15,541 nucleotides of DNA from Gemmatimonadota bacterium. GTDB taxonomy: Bacteria > Gemmatimonadota > Gemmatimonadetes > Longimicrobiales > Longimicrobiaceae. Shown piece after piece: positions 1-6,963 of the stretch; positions within the stretch are counted from its first letter, which is position 1, and the number at the start of each line of letters is the position of its first letter. Where the stretch lies: the NCBI GenBank assembly GCA_019348475.1, contig JAHWJJ010000041.1:1-15541 (forward strand). The letters run 5' to 3'. The notes under the pieces are model-generated. The model was not told where the DNA came from. It saw nothing but the letters and a program-made list of their open reading frames with translations, and did not search any database. The position numbers and the translations under genes are program-made.

Positions 1-185
1 GAGTCGTTGACGTAGAGCACCCCGTCGCGGCGGGCGACCTCCTCCAGGCGGTGGGGGACGCCGGCGAACGTGCGGAGAGTCTCCGCGATCGCCTGCTCCG
101 GGACGCCCATCGCCCGTGCCGCCGCGGCGGCGAATTCGGCGTTCTCGAGGTTGTGTGCGCCCCGCAGCCGGACCTGCGCCGGGAG
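1..185 (-). CDS. murD: UDP-N-acetylmuramoylalanine--D-glutamate ligase, internal fragment
   Basis: MurD adds D-glutamate to UDP-MurNAc-L-Ala in the cytoplasmic steps of peptidoglycan synthesis. Read on the minus strand, the frame gives VRLRGAHNLENAEFAAAAAR, then GVPHRLEEVARRDGVLYVND. These match the MurD central/C-terminal junction (family pattern G-x-HNleNa, then GlpHRlE...G-V-x-f-x-nDS). The frame continues off the left edge, where the C-terminal ligase domain should lie. The N-terminal and most of the central ATP-binding domain should lie to the right, but from about position 200 onward the minus frame is low-complexity and shows no MurD likeness. The fragment therefore has no start and ends at a junction with an unrelated plus-strand gene. 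The family call is strong from the HNLENA and PHRLE motifs. Whether the break is natural or an assembly join is unknown; the right boundary is approximate. Confidence 0.8.
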
Positions 186-473
186 CGGATGGTGCGCGCC
201 GTGCTCGCCCGCGCGCAGCTCTCCCCCTCCGTCCTCACGCCGCTGGCCGTGCTGGCGGGCGGCGCGCTCGCCGCGGTGGCCGCCGCCGCCGTCGTGGCCG
301 CCGTCGCCGTCGCCGCCCTGGCCTGGCCGGGCACGCCGCAGGCGCAGCCCGCGCCCGCGCCCGCGCCGCTGACCATTGCCGACGGGCTGCGGCTGCCGGG
401 GCCCGCGGCGGACTGGATCGCCGAGAACCGTTCGCCCACCGAGGCGGACCTGCTGGAATCGTGGGACCCCTGA
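171..473 (+). CDS. single-pass membrane protein, 5'-truncated (anti-sigma-like position)
   Basis: Only the 3' part is present. The readable protein starts around DLRRERMVRAVLARA, continues with an Ala/Val-rich hydrophobic segment (about 240-325) that would span the membrane, then a Pro/Ala linker (PAPAPAP), and ends in a soluble tail containing WIAENRSPTEADLLESWDP before a TGA at 471-473. The layout (charged N-terminal part, one membrane span, short acidic tail, followed 48 bp later by a Spy/CpxP-like gene) is what I would expect of a small anti-sigma-like protein downstream of an ECF sigma factor. No such sigma gene is visible because the sequence upstream of about 170 belongs to an antisense murD fragment. 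An ATG at 189 with GGGAG just before it could give a 94-residue product, but the coding character seems to begin slightly earlier. The function is inferred from layout only. Confidence 0.5.
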   Translation, partial: DLRRERMVRAVLARAQLSPSVLTPLAVLAGGALAAVAAAAVVAAVAVAALAWPGTPQAQPAPAPAPLTIADGLRLPGPAADWIAENRSPTEADLLESWDP

Positions 474-521
474 GCCACGGTTGATGACGATCCTTCTCCC
501 CACCGGCCGCGGAGGCCGTTC

Positions 522-980
522 ATGAACGCACTGACCCCGCGCCGGATGCGCATGGCGGGAATGGCGCTGCTGGCGGTCACCTTCGTGGTGGGCATGCTGG
601 CCGGCACCGCCTTCGGCCGCGTGCTCAGCGCGCGCGAGCCGGACGCCCGCCCCGCCGCCGCGGAATGCGAGCGCAAGCGCGGCCCGCACTACGTCTTCGA
701 CGAGCTGGAGCTTGCCCCGGCGCAGCGGGCGCGCATCGACGAGATCATGGCGCGCCGGCGCGCGCTCACGGATTCGCTGTGGCGGACGGACGGCGCCCGC
801 ATCCGCGCCGCCGTGGACTCCACGCGCGCCGAGATCCGCGCCGTGCTCACCCCCGAGCAGGCGGCGGAGTACGACCGCCTGCGCCAGCGGCGCGAGGAAA
901 GAAGGCGCCGCGGCCGCGAGGGCGGAAAGCCCGGCGAGGCCCGCGACGCTGCTGGCACGGCTGGTGCGCCGCGAAGCTGA
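522..980 (+). CDS. Spy/CpxP-like periplasmic protein (LTxxQ family)
   Basis: 152 residues. The N-terminus is basic (RRMRM) and followed by a hydrophobic segment (residues 12-33) ending in a GTAFGR boundary, so the protein is a signal-anchored or exported periplasmic protein. The rest is helical and charged, with two LTxxQ-like motifs, LAPAQ (64-68) and LTPEQ (109-113). This spacing is typical of the CpxP/Spy/periplasmic heavy-metal-sensor fold. The C-terminus is a very basic, low-complexity RRREERRRRG-type tail. Known family roles are ATP-independent periplasmic chaperoning and envelope-stress or metal sensing. Start choice: ATG 522 with GGAGG at 511-515. The gene lies 48 bp after the truncated membrane protein, consistent with a sigma/anti-sigma/effector operon, although the sigma gene is not in the window. 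Confidence 0.72.
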   Translation: MNALTPRRMRMAGMALLAVTFVVGMLAGTAFGRVLSAREPDARPAAAECERKRGPHYVFDELELAPAQRARIDEIMARRRALTDSLWRTDGARIRAAVDSTRAEIRAVLTPEQAAEYDRLRQRREERRRRGREGGKPGEARDAAGTAGAPRS

Positions 981-1009
981 GGTCCATGCACGCAAGGGAG
1001 GGGATGGGG

Positions 1010-1456
1010 ATGGCGAAGGCGCGGACGTTCTTCATGGCGCGGTTCCAGGGCGCGACGCTGGCGCTGTTGCGGGTGATGGCCGGGCTGATGTTCATGCAGC
1101 ACGGCGTGCAAAAGATGTTCGGATGGCTGGGCGGCTGGCGCGGCACCCCCGGCGCCACGGCGCCGCTGTTCTCGCAGTCCGGCCTGGCGGGGGTGCTGGA
1201 GGTGTTCGGCGGGGCGCTGATCGTGCTGGGCCTCTTCACCCGTCCCGTGGCGTTCGTGCTGTCGGGGATGATGGCGTGGGCGTACTTCCAGGCGCACGCG
1301 CCGGACGCCTTCTGGCCCATCGTCAACCGGGGCGAGCTGGCGGCGCTGTACTGCTTCGTCTTCTTCTACTTCTCCGCCCGCGGCGGGGGGCCCTACAGCA
1401 TCGACGCCGTCCTGGAGCGCCGCCGGTCCGCCGCGCGCCTGGATTTTCAGCGCTAG
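1010..1456 (+). CDS. DoxX family membrane protein
   Basis: 148 residues with four hydrophobic helices. The first contains LLRVMAGLMFMQHGVQKMFG, the recognisable DoxX N-terminal pattern (small residues, then H-G-x-x-K). A GWLGG loop, the second helix (GVLEVFGGALIVLGLF), TRPVAF, the third helix (around MMAWAYFQAHAP), and a final helix with aromatic residues (LYCFVFFYFSARG) follow. DoxX proteins are small inner-membrane proteins of poorly defined biochemical role, linked in some bacteria to thiol and redox stress. ATGs at 986, 1004, 1010 and 1034 share the frame; 1010 is preferred because AAGGGAGGGG (994-1003) sits at proper distance. The gene is 29 bp after the Spy-like gene on the same strand and is closed by a hairpin with a T-run. 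Confidence 0.85.
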   Translation: MAKARTFFMARFQGATLALLRVMAGLMFMQHGVQKMFGWLGGWRGTPGATAPLFSQSGLAGVLEVFGGALIVLGLFTRPVAFVLSGMMAWAYFQAHAPDAFWPIVNRGELAALYCFVFFYFSARGGGPYSIDAVLERRRSAARLDFQR

Positions 1457-1479
1457 GCGTGGCCGCCGCGCACGCCACC

Positions 1480-1513
1480 CACCCTCCTCCGCGTTGCGGG
1501 AGAGGGTGTTTTC
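1480..1513 (+). terminator. intrinsic terminator after the DoxX gene
   Basis: Arms 1480-1492 and 1496-1508 pair around a GTT loop with one mismatch and one G-U pair. The right arm GCGGGAGAGGGTG is followed by TTTTCG, so it looks like a rho-independent terminator 23 bp after the stop. The arms also resemble a dispersed hairpin family seen at 3082-3120 and, degenerate, near 5899-5925. Confidence 0.6.
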
Positions 1514-1632
1514 GTTCACGTGGGCCCTCTCCCCCGCCAGGCCTTTCGCTCGTTCCTCGCGACGGCTGGCGACCCCTCCCCCAACCCCGGGGGACGGGTG
1601 GCGTGGGCGGTGGCGTGGGGCAGGGTGTGGAT

Positions 1633-1663
1633 CCGCCGAAGCGATGCCCGCGCGCTTCGGCGG
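1633..1663. repeat. perfect 11-bp inverted repeat
   Basis: CCGCCGAAGCG (1633-1643) is the exact reverse complement of CGCTTCGGCGG (1653-1663), with a 9-nt loop. No T-run follows, so it is more likely a repeat element or processing hairpin than a terminator. Confidence 0.6.
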
Positions 1664-1692
1664 CCTCACGCAGGTCGTGCGATCGAAGTTCT

Positions 1693-1722
1693 CCCTTCCC
1701 CCACGCAGTTGTGGGGGAAGGG
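1693..1722. repeat. perfect 12-bp inverted repeat
   Basis: CCCTTCCCCCAC (1693-1704) pairs exactly with GTGGGGGAAGGG (1711-1722) around loop GCAGTT. It is not followed by a T-run. The arm type resembles the other dispersed intergenic hairpins of the window. Confidence 0.65.
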
Positions 1723-1901
1723 CCGGGGATGGGGGGCGCTCGGCGGGCCGGGCGAACTCCCGCGTCACGGCGCGATCCAACTCCCCTCTCGGCGAGAAAC
1801 GAGCGGGAGGCGCCGGGGGACGGCCCCCGCGGCCTCGACAGGTCTCCGCCGGCCGGGCTAGAATACCCGCCGCGCACGCCCCTCCCCATCCGCCGCCGCT
1901 C

Positions 1902-2127
1902 ATGGCCCAGGCCCCCGCCGTCGCGCCCGTCCGGCAGCACCGCTACTACGCCTTCATCGCCGCCACGTTCGTGACGGCGCGGCTTCGCTCGCAACCTCAT
2001 CGGGCCGAACATCGTGCAGCTGGGGGGCGTCACCTTCGGCGCCGGGGCCGCGAAGTCCTTCCCCCTTCACAATCCATGGCGGCGACCGAAGGACCTCCCG
2101 TTCTTTCCCATCTCATACCTCTTCGGG
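1902..2127 (+). pseudogene. yhhQ: decayed YhhQ/VUT family (queuosine precursor transporter) remnant
   Basis: The ATG at 1902 opens a frame reading MAQAPAVAPVRQHRYYAFIA then ATFVT, like the start of VUT-family transporters. The frame is then lost, and the continuing homology appears in the +1 frame from 1993: NLIGPNIVQLGGVTFGAG, then, from 2101, FFPISYLFG. Family members usually read ...sNLIa-K...-f-x-aG-x-l-FPlsYlfgDvltEvYG. Two defects are visible: a frameshift between 1974 and 1993, and an extra segment of about 48-54 bp (2047-2100) splitting GAG from FFPISYLFG. After FG the expected DVLTEVYGY and the remaining membrane helices are absent. Intact members are multi-pass inner-membrane proteins that import preQ0/preQ1. 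Identification rests on short motifs but their order fits; the product cannot be functional. Confidence 0.7.
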
Positions 2128-2158
2128 TGCGCGCCGCCGTGGTCGCCGCCGATCCCAC

Positions 2159-2911
2159 GTGAGCGCCGGGCGCATCTACACCGGCGCCGTCCCCGTCCTG
2201 GCGGACCCGCGGCAGGCCGGCGGCGGCGGGCCGCCGGCGCCGGCACCGCTCTTTCTGCTCGCCGACAGCCAGCTGCTGTTCTGGGCGGATGCGCATGGGC
2301 GCTTGATGGACCGCGTCGCCGCCTGCACCGGACCGGGCGCGCCGCGGGCGGCCTACCTGGGCGCCTCCAACGGCGACAATCCGGACTTCTATTCCATCTT
2401 TCTGGGGGCCGTGGAGCCCATCGGCCCCGCGGAGTGCCGGATGATCCCCGCGGACCCGTCGGACGAGGACCGCGCCTTTCTGGACTCCGCCGACGTGCTG
2501 CTGCTGGCGGGCGGCGACGTGGAACGGGGCTGGCGCGCCTTCCAGGCCAGCGGCGTGCGTGACGCCGTCGAGCGGCGGTACCACGCGGGCGCGGTGCTCA
2601 TCGGCGTCTCGGCGGGCGCCGTGCAACTGGGGACGGCGGGGTGGCCGGTGCGCGATCCAGCCGCCGCGTTCGCCACCTGGGGGCTGGCCCCGTTCGTGGT
2701 GGACGCGCACGCCGAGGGGGAGGAATGGGCGGCGCTCCGGGCCGTGGTGCGCGCGCGCGGGGCGGGCGCGCGGGGGATCGGCATCCCGACCGGCGGCGGG
2801 GTGATCCTGCATCCCGACCACACGCTGGAAGCCGTGCGCCGCGCCGCCTTCGAGGCGAGCATGGAGGGTGACGAGCTGGCGAACGCCGTGATCCTGCCGC
2901 CCGGAGGGTGA
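2159..2911 (+). CDS. S51 family (dipeptidase E/cyanophycinase-like) peptidase
   Basis: 250 residues. The fold is class I glutamine-amidotransferase-like with a serine nucleophile. It shows LLLAGGDVERGW (114-125), then VLIGVSAGAVQLG (146-158), with Ser151 at the nucleophile elbow GxSAGA. Asp182 and His184 (VVDAH) lie where S51 enzymes place their catalytic His segment. The longer family signature D-x-HF-x-x-R-x-R is replaced by DAHAEGEEW, so substrate preference may differ from PepE. Known members cleave Asp-X dipeptides or cyanophycin. There is no signal peptide, so it is probably cytoplasmic. The start is GTG 2159, immediately downstream of the yhhQ remnant; no strong ribosome site is seen, and its promoter is unclear. 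The TGA stop lies inside an 8-bp tandem repeat. Confidence 0.75.
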   Translation: MSAGRIYTGAVPVLADPRQAGGGGPPAPAPLFLLADSQLLFWADAHGRLMDRVAACTGPGAPRAAYLGASNGDNPDFYSIFLGAVEPIGPAECRMIPADPSDEDRAFLDSADVLLLAGGDVERGWRAFQASGVRDAVERRYHAGAVLIGVSAGAVQLGTAGWPVRDPAAAFATWGLAPFVVDAHAEGEEWAALRAVVRARGAGARGIGIPTGGGVILHPDHTLEAVRRAAFEASMEGDELANAVILPPGG

Positions 2912-2937
2912 AGGGGTGAAGGGGTGAAGGGGTGAAG
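2906..2937. repeat. 8-bp tandem repeat (GGGTGAAG x4)
   Basis: Four exact copies of GGGTGAAG in a row. The first copy contains the TGA stop (2909-2911) of the S51 gene. The unit is related to the GTGAACGG unit found at 9865-9928. Confidence 0.9.
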
Positions 2938-3081
2938 GGTTCGCGCCGATGGCCATCCCGCGCAGTGCGGCCAGCGCGGTCTGGAGCGAATGAACTTCGC
3001 CGCTGAAAGATCGCAAAGTCCGCCTGCCCGGCGCCTGCCGGGACTCGTGCGGGTTCCAGCGCGGCAGCGTGGCGCTCCCGT

Positions 3082-3120
3082 CACCCCTCTCTCCCGCGCG
3101 GTTTGCGGGAGAGAGGGGTG
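3082..3120. terminator. perfect 16-bp hairpin between convergent genes
   Basis: CACCCCTCTCTCCCGC (3082-3097) pairs perfectly with GCGGGAGAGAGGGGTG (3105-3120) around a 7-nt loop. It lies 16 bp beyond the stop of the minus-strand MBL gene and is also downstream of the plus-strand S51 gene. There is no T-run on either side, so it is either a bidirectional terminator without U-tract or a member of the dispersed hairpin family. Confidence 0.55.
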
Positions 3121-3135
3121 GGGGTGAGCGCTTCG

Positions 3136-4179
3136 TCAGAGGATGACCGGCTCCTCGTAGTGCTCGTAGACCACGTGGTGTTCCCGGCCGCGGCGGCGGC
3201 GCGGGCGCAGGGTCCGGGCCAGCACCAGTCCCGCCACGAAGGCACCGCCCAGCACCAGCAGCGTCTTCGTCAGGTCCACGGGCGCGGGCGGAAGGGAAAC
3301 CACGCCCCGCTCGTCCGTGACCGCGGGCGTGTCGACGTAGCGCCCGTGGCTGGGAACGGCGCGGGTGCGGAAGTTCATCGCCAGCTCGCGCAGCTCGTCG
3401 CGCAGCTGCGGCCCGCCCAGCGGAATGCCGTGGCCGGTGGCGGCCAGTTCCGGCTGCAGCTCCGCGAGCAGGCGCACCGAGCGCTCCGCGTTCTTCCAGT
3501 CGGGGGTGTAGTAGCTGGGCGGGCCGTTGACCTCCGGCGTCTGCTCCAGCACGTACGTCAGCGCCTCCTGGCGCGTGGTGACGAACGCATCGCCCGCGAT
3601 GAGCGTGCGGTCGTCGTCGCGGAACAGCGACACGTGGCCGGCGGTGTGGCCGGGCGTGTGGATCCACCGCCACCCCGGCATCCCCGGCACCGAGCCGTCC
3701 GCAGGCAGCGGCCGCACCCGCCCCCCCAGGTCGATCGGCTTGCGCGGGTACATGAACGACAGCCGCGCCATCGCGCCGCCGGGCACGGTGGGGTCGGGCG
3801 GCGGATACGGCGAGTCGCCCGTGAGGTAGGGCAGCTCCAGCGGGTGCGCGTACACCACGCAGTCCCACAGCTCCACCAGCTCGTGGATGCTGCCCCGGTG
3901 GTCGAAGTGCCCGTGCGTGAGCACGATCGCCCGCGGCCGCGCCCCGCGCCCGAAGCGCTCCTCCGCCGCGGCCACGATCCTGCCCGCGGAGCCGTACATC
4001 CCCGTGTCCACCAGCACCCAGTTGCGGTCGCCGGCGTTGCGCGGGCCGTACAGGAACAGGTTGACGATGGCCGTGCGCAGGTACGTCAGGGCGGGGAGCA
4101 GCTCGCGCGCCGCGCCCGCGGCGGGATACGCCTGCCGCTCCAGCTCCCGCCCGGAGATTCGATCCGTCGTCCCCACCAT
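3136..4179 (-). CDS. metallo-beta-lactamase-fold hydrolase with C-terminal membrane anchor
   Basis: 347 residues. The N-terminal 270 residues form an MBL-fold domain: VLVDTG (55-60), the metal motif THGHFDH (88-94, ligands H89, H91, D93, H94), HTPGHTAGH (174-182, H178 as ligand), GD (D197), and TGHG (H250). This is the complete glyoxalase II/RNase Z/lactonase-type binuclear metal set, so the protein should be an active hydrolase; the substrate cannot be read from sequence. Residues 304-322 (TKTLLVLGGAFVAGLVLART) form one membrane helix, followed by RPRRRRGR and an acidic/aromatic tail. There is no N-terminal signal peptide. Start ATG 4179 has GGGAGG 8 bases upstream. It lies 120 bp after corA on the same strand. 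I see no characteristic beta-lactamase subclass residues, so antibiotic resistance is not suggested. Confidence 0.8.
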   Translation of the reverse strand: MVGTTDRISGRELERQAYPAAGAARELLPALTYLRTAIVNLFLYGPRNAGDRNWVLVDTGMYGSAGRIVAAAEERFGRGARPRAIVLTHGHFDHRGSIHELVELWDCVVYAHPLELPYLTGDSPYPPPDPTVPGGAMARLSFMYPRKPIDLGGRVRPLPADGSVPGMPGWRWIHTPGHTAGHVSLFRDDDRTLIAGDAFVTTRQEALTYVLEQTPEVNGPPSYYTPDWKNAERSVRLLAELQPELAATGHGIPLGGPQLRDELRELAMNFRTRAVPSHGRYVDTPAVTDERGVVSLPPAPVDLTKTLLVLGGAFVAGLVLARTLRPRRRRGREHHVVYEHYEEPVIL

Positions 4180-4299
4180 ACGCCGCCTCCCGCGTGAGCC
4201 GAATCCACTCGCCCGCGAAGCCCCCGCTCCGCGCGCCGCTGGACCGCGGAATTCCGCAAACGCCGCGCCCGGCGGGCCATGGGCGCCTCGCCGCGCGGG

Positions 4300-5364
4300 C
4301 TACACCCAATCCTTGCGCTTGAAGTAGGTGAAGAGGATGCCGCCCACCACCAGCATCAGCGCCAGCCCCCACAGATAGCCGTAGCGCCACCCCAGCTCCG
4401 GCATCCGCTCGAAGTTCATCCCGTAGATGCCGGCGATCCAGGCCATGGCCATCAGGATGATGGACCACGCCGCCATCAGCCGCATGGTGGTGTTCAGCTG
4501 GTGGCTGGCCAGGGACAGCTGGCCCTCCATGGCGCCGTTCAGCAGGTCGCGCAGCGTGTCGATCTCCTCCGCCACGCGAATGGCGTGGTCGTGCACGTCC
4601 TGAAAGTACGGCATCATGTCGGGCTGCAGGAACGGGATGTCGCGCCGCAGCAGCGAGCCCACCAGCTCCCGCTCGGGGCCCACCATTCGCCGGAACAGGG
4701 CCAGCTCCCGCCGCATCGTGAGGATGCTCTGCATCCCCTCCCCCGGCCGCCCCTCCAAGACCCCGGTCTCCAGCTCCGCCACCCGCTCCGAAAAGTGGTC
4801 CAGCACGGGAAAGTAGCCGTCCACCACCAGGTCCAGCAGCGCGTGCGCCAGCACCCCGGGCGCGCGGTAGCGGTCGGGCGAGCCGCGCCAGCGGGCCAGC
4901 ACCGCGGTGATCTCCTCGATGCGGTGGTCGTGCACGGTGACCACGTAGTTGTCGCCGATGAACGCGTGCAGCTCGTTCAGCGCCATCCGCTCGCGCGCCG
5001 GGTTGATGCGCGCCGCGTACATCACCAGAAAGAAGTAGCCCGGGTAGCGGTCGATCTTGGGGCGCTGCCGGCCGCGGACGGTGTCTTCCACCGCCAGCGG
5101 GTGAAAGTTCAGCTGGTCGCGCAGGAACTCGCCCTCGGGCACGCCGGGCGCCGCCACGTCGATCCAGATGAGCGGCGGGTCTCCCTCGCCCTTGCCGGTG
5201 CGGCCGCGGTGGATGACCTCGATCGCCTTTGCCAGGGGGTACGCGTGCACGCCGGTTTCCGTCTCGGCGTACGCGGAAATGCGCGACCGGAGCTCGGCCC
5301 CGGTCGCGTCTTCGCAGAGCGGGTCTACGACGTCGTCTTCAGCGGCCCGCGCGGCGACGCTCAT
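4300..5364 (-). CDS. corA: CorA-type magnesium/cobalt transporter
   Basis: 354 residues from ATG 5364. The long N-terminal cytoplasmic domain includes LNFHPLAVEDTVRGRQRPKI, the recognisable CorA region (L-x-x-HPLa-ED), then an acidic helical funnel. Two C-terminal membrane helices (about 294-313 and 322-342) flank the signature YGMNFERMPEL, with the GMN selectivity motif at 315-317. The extreme C-terminus FKRKDWV is the usual basic end. CorA is a homopentameric Mg2+ channel, also passing Co2+ and Ni2+. An upstream extension to 5448 would be open but encodes the tail of the SPW gene in another frame and adds no CorA-like sequence. The ATG overlaps the upstream SPW gene by 26 bp and lacks its own clear ribosome site, so coupled translation is likely. 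Confidence 0.92.
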   Translation of the reverse strand: MSVAARAAEDDVVDPLCEDATGAELRSRISAYAETETGVHAYPLAKAIEVIHRGRTGKGEGDPPLIWIDVAAPGVPEGEFLRDQLNFHPLAVEDTVRGRQRPKIDRYPGYFFLVMYAARINPARERMALNELHAFIGDNYVVTVHDHRIEEITAVLARWRGSPDRYRAPGVLAHALLDLVVDGYFPVLDHFSERVAELETGVLEGRPGEGMQSILTMRRELALFRRMVGPERELVGSLLRRDIPFLQPDMMPYFQDVHDHAIRVAEEIDTLRDLLNGAMEGQLSLASHQLNTTMRLMAAWSIILMAMAWIAGIYGMNFERMPELGWRYGYLWGLALMLVVGGILFTYFKRKDWV

Positions 5365-5707
5365 AGCCCGGAACGGTGTCGGTGACGGCGGCCGTGACCA
5401 CTTCCACCAGGCCGATCGCAACGTGTGGAATCCACACCCGCTCGTCAAAGCCGAAGATCCACGGCGACACCGCCAGCAGCAGCCCGCCCACCGCGTCCAG
5501 CAGCAGGTGCGCGGGCATCTGCAGCCGCTTTACCGCGCCCAGTTCGTAATCGGTGAACAGGCTGTACAGCAGGATGCCGCCGCCCAGCACCACCGGCACC
5601 CAGGTCTCCGCGCCGCCCGCCGCAAAGCCGAACAGCCAGGGCGCGCCGATCAGCAGAGAGCCCAGCAGGTAGTCCAGCATGCCGTGAACGCGGGTGGGAA
5701 GTCGCAT
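5339..5707 (-). CDS. SPW repeat membrane protein
   Basis: 122 residues, four hydrophobic helices arranged as two repeats. Each repeat carries the family motif, APWLFGF (22-28) and SPWIFGF (81-87), at matching places. The N-terminus MRLPTRVHGMLDYLLG is typical: a histidine and a D-Y before the first helix. The SPW family occurs in many bacteria and archaea without known biochemical role. Start ATG 5707 has GAGAGGG 6-12 bases upstream; the longer frame up to 5782 is not needed. The 3' end overlaps corA by 26 bp, indicating a two-gene operon. Its promoter should lie in the 260-bp gap to the corrinoid-binding gene; I could not identify a good one. Confidence 0.82.
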   Translation of the reverse strand: MRLPTRVHGMLDYLLGSLLIGAPWLFGFAAGGAETWVPVVLGGGILLYSLFTDYELGAVKRLQMPAHLLLDAVGGLLLAVSPWIFGFDERVWIPHVAIGLVEVVTAAVTDTVPGYERRRAGR

Positions 5708-5967
5708 GGCTCGCCCTCTCGCAGGTGCGGTGCAGGTGGGGATCGGAAAGGTGCAATCTCGTGTCGCGGCGCGCGTTTGCAAGCGCCGCGCCTCGCGCCG
5801 CTGTCCAACGTGCGTTCAGAGCGGCCGGAATCCCAGCCTTTCCGCCGGCAGACCCTCGTTCCGCCGGCGCCCTCGCTGCCGGGCTTCTCCGCCCAGGTTG
5901 CGCGGGGAGAGGAGAATCAGAACAGGACCGGAGCCGTGGCCGATCCCGGGTACTGACCGCGGCCGGT
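5708..5967. other. intergenic region with a degenerate hairpin
   Basis: No gene is supported. Around 5899-5925 is a degenerate hairpin (TTCTCCGC...GCGGGGAGAG with a GTT loop) resembling the hairpins at 1480 and 3082. It could end transcription of the minus-strand gene whose stop is at 5968, but no T-run is evident. Confidence 0.4.
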
Positions 5968-6876
5968 CTAGCGCCAGCCTTCGAGGATGCGCCCAGGCGG
6001 GGCCGTGAGGCCGGCGTCGGGGTGCAGCCAGCCCGCCAGGGCCTCGATCCCCTCCACCACGCGCGGGCCCGAGCGGCTGAACCAGGCGCTGTCGCCCACC
6101 GCCGCGCGGCCGGCGTCGATGGCGGGGGCGGCCAGCCGGCGCAGGCGGGCGCGGGCCTCGTCCGCATCCTGCCGCGCGCGGTCCATGGCGTATCCGCAGG
6201 GCACCAGCAGCAGGCGGTCGGGATCCAGCCCTGCCGCCGCACTCCAGGGGATCTGCAGCGAATGCGACCCCGCCCTGCCCACCAGGTTGTCGCCCCCGGC
6301 GATCGTCACCATCTCCGGCACCCAGTGCCCCGGCGCGAACGGCGGGTCCAGCCACTCCAGCGCCAGCGTGCGGGGACGCGGCCGATCCGCCACCGCCTCG
6401 CGCACTCGGTCCACCCGCGCCCGCAGCCGGCCGACCGCCGCCTCGCCGCGCGCGGATTCTCCCGCGGCGAGGGCCACCTGGCGCATGGTCCCGAAGATCT
6501 GCTCCAGCGTGTGCGCGTCCAGCGACACGACACTGGCGGGATGCGGCAGCTGCGCCACCGCGTCGTCGACGGATCCCGTCGGCACCGCGCAGACCTCGCA
6601 GACGGCCTGGGTCAGGATCACGTCGGGGCGCACCTCGCGCAGCGCGTCCACGTCCACCTGGTACACGCTGCCGTGCTCCACCATGCACCGCCGCACCTCC
6701 GCGTCGATCTCGCCGCTGGTGAGCCCCGCGGGATCGAAGCGCGAGCGGCTCAGGCGCGGCAGGCGCAGCGCCTCCGGGGGGTAGTCGCACTCGTGGGAGA
6801 TCCCGACGAGGTGGTCCTGCAACCCCAGCGCGTAAACGATCTCCGTGGCGCTGGAAAGCATGGAGGCGATGCGCAT
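5968..6876 (-). CDS. cobalamin/corrinoid-binding periplasmic-binding-fold protein (BtuF-like)
   Basis: 302 residues. The N-terminus MRIASMLSSATEIVYALGL followed by VGISHECDYPPEA is the signature of the BtuF/FepB-like family (PF01497), subgroup annotated as cobalamin-binding protein. Other family marks are RPDVILTQ (about 82-89), CEVCAVP, VVSLDAHTLEQIFGTMRQV, and the C-terminal WFSRSGPRVVEGIEALAGWLHP. It lacks a signal peptide or lipobox, and no BtuC/BtuD permease or ATPase is adjacent. It may therefore act alone, in the cytoplasm, or with an ABC transporter elsewhere; salvage or sensing of corrinoids is an inference. Start ATG 6876 has CGGAG a few bases upstream. It is divergent from thyX across a 157-bp gap holding promoters for both. 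Confidence 0.8.
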   Translation of the reverse strand: MRIASMLSSATEIVYALGLQDHLVGISHECDYPPEALRLPRLSRSRFDPAGLTSGEIDAEVRRCMVEHGSVYQVDVDALREVRPDVILTQAVCEVCAVPTGSVDDAVAQLPHPASVVSLDAHTLEQIFGTMRQVALAAGESARGEAAVGRLRARVDRVREAVADRPRPRTLALEWLDPPFAPGHWVPEMVTIAGGDNLVGRAGSHSLQIPWSAAAGLDPDRLLLVPCGYAMDRARQDADEARARLRRLAAPAIDAGRAAVGDSAWFSRSGPRVVEGIEALAGWLHPDAGLTAPPGRILEGWR

Positions 6877-6919
6877 TCGCTCCGCTGTCGCGATGGTTCC
6901 GGGGGCCGGGTCCAGGCGG

Positions 6920-6925
6920 ATAATA
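6920..6925 (-). promoter_or_regulatory. candidate -10 element for the corrinoid-binding gene
   Basis: On the minus strand the sequence reads CCTATTATCC, an AT-rich island in very GC-rich DNA, with TATTAT as a -10 element about 44 bp before ATG 6876. No good -35 is seen at the expected distance. No cobalamin riboswitch consensus is evident. Confidence 0.35.
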
Positions 6926-6963
6926 GGATGCGCGGGCGATCGGGGCGAGAGCCGTCGTCCGCC

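Larger units (their letters stand above)
1457..1901. other. gene-free, palindrome-rich intergenic region
   Basis: No convincing protein is encoded here on either strand; open frames are low-complexity Pro/Arg/Gly translations typical of high-GC DNA. The stretch holds the terminator hairpin, a CGCCAG...CTGGCG inverted repeat around 1537-1575, a CCCCGGGG palindrome (about 1586-1593), and two strong hairpins listed separately. The CCCTCTCCCCC / GTGGGGGAAGGG character suggests a dispersed intergenic repeat. It lies between the DoxX operon and a decayed yhhQ remnant, so it may be a site where sequence was lost. Confidence 0.55.

Noticed and set aside
1494..2162. A 222-codon plus-strand frame through the palindrome-rich region and yhhQ remnant
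   Set aside because: Only the short part from 1902 to about 1974 has family likeness; the rest is low complexity without a ribosome site.
2030..4468. A long minus-strand open frame spanning the S51 and MBL regions
   Set aside because: It is composed of Arg/Ala/Gly-rich text in the wrong frame; the true genes in the other frames carry clear motifs.
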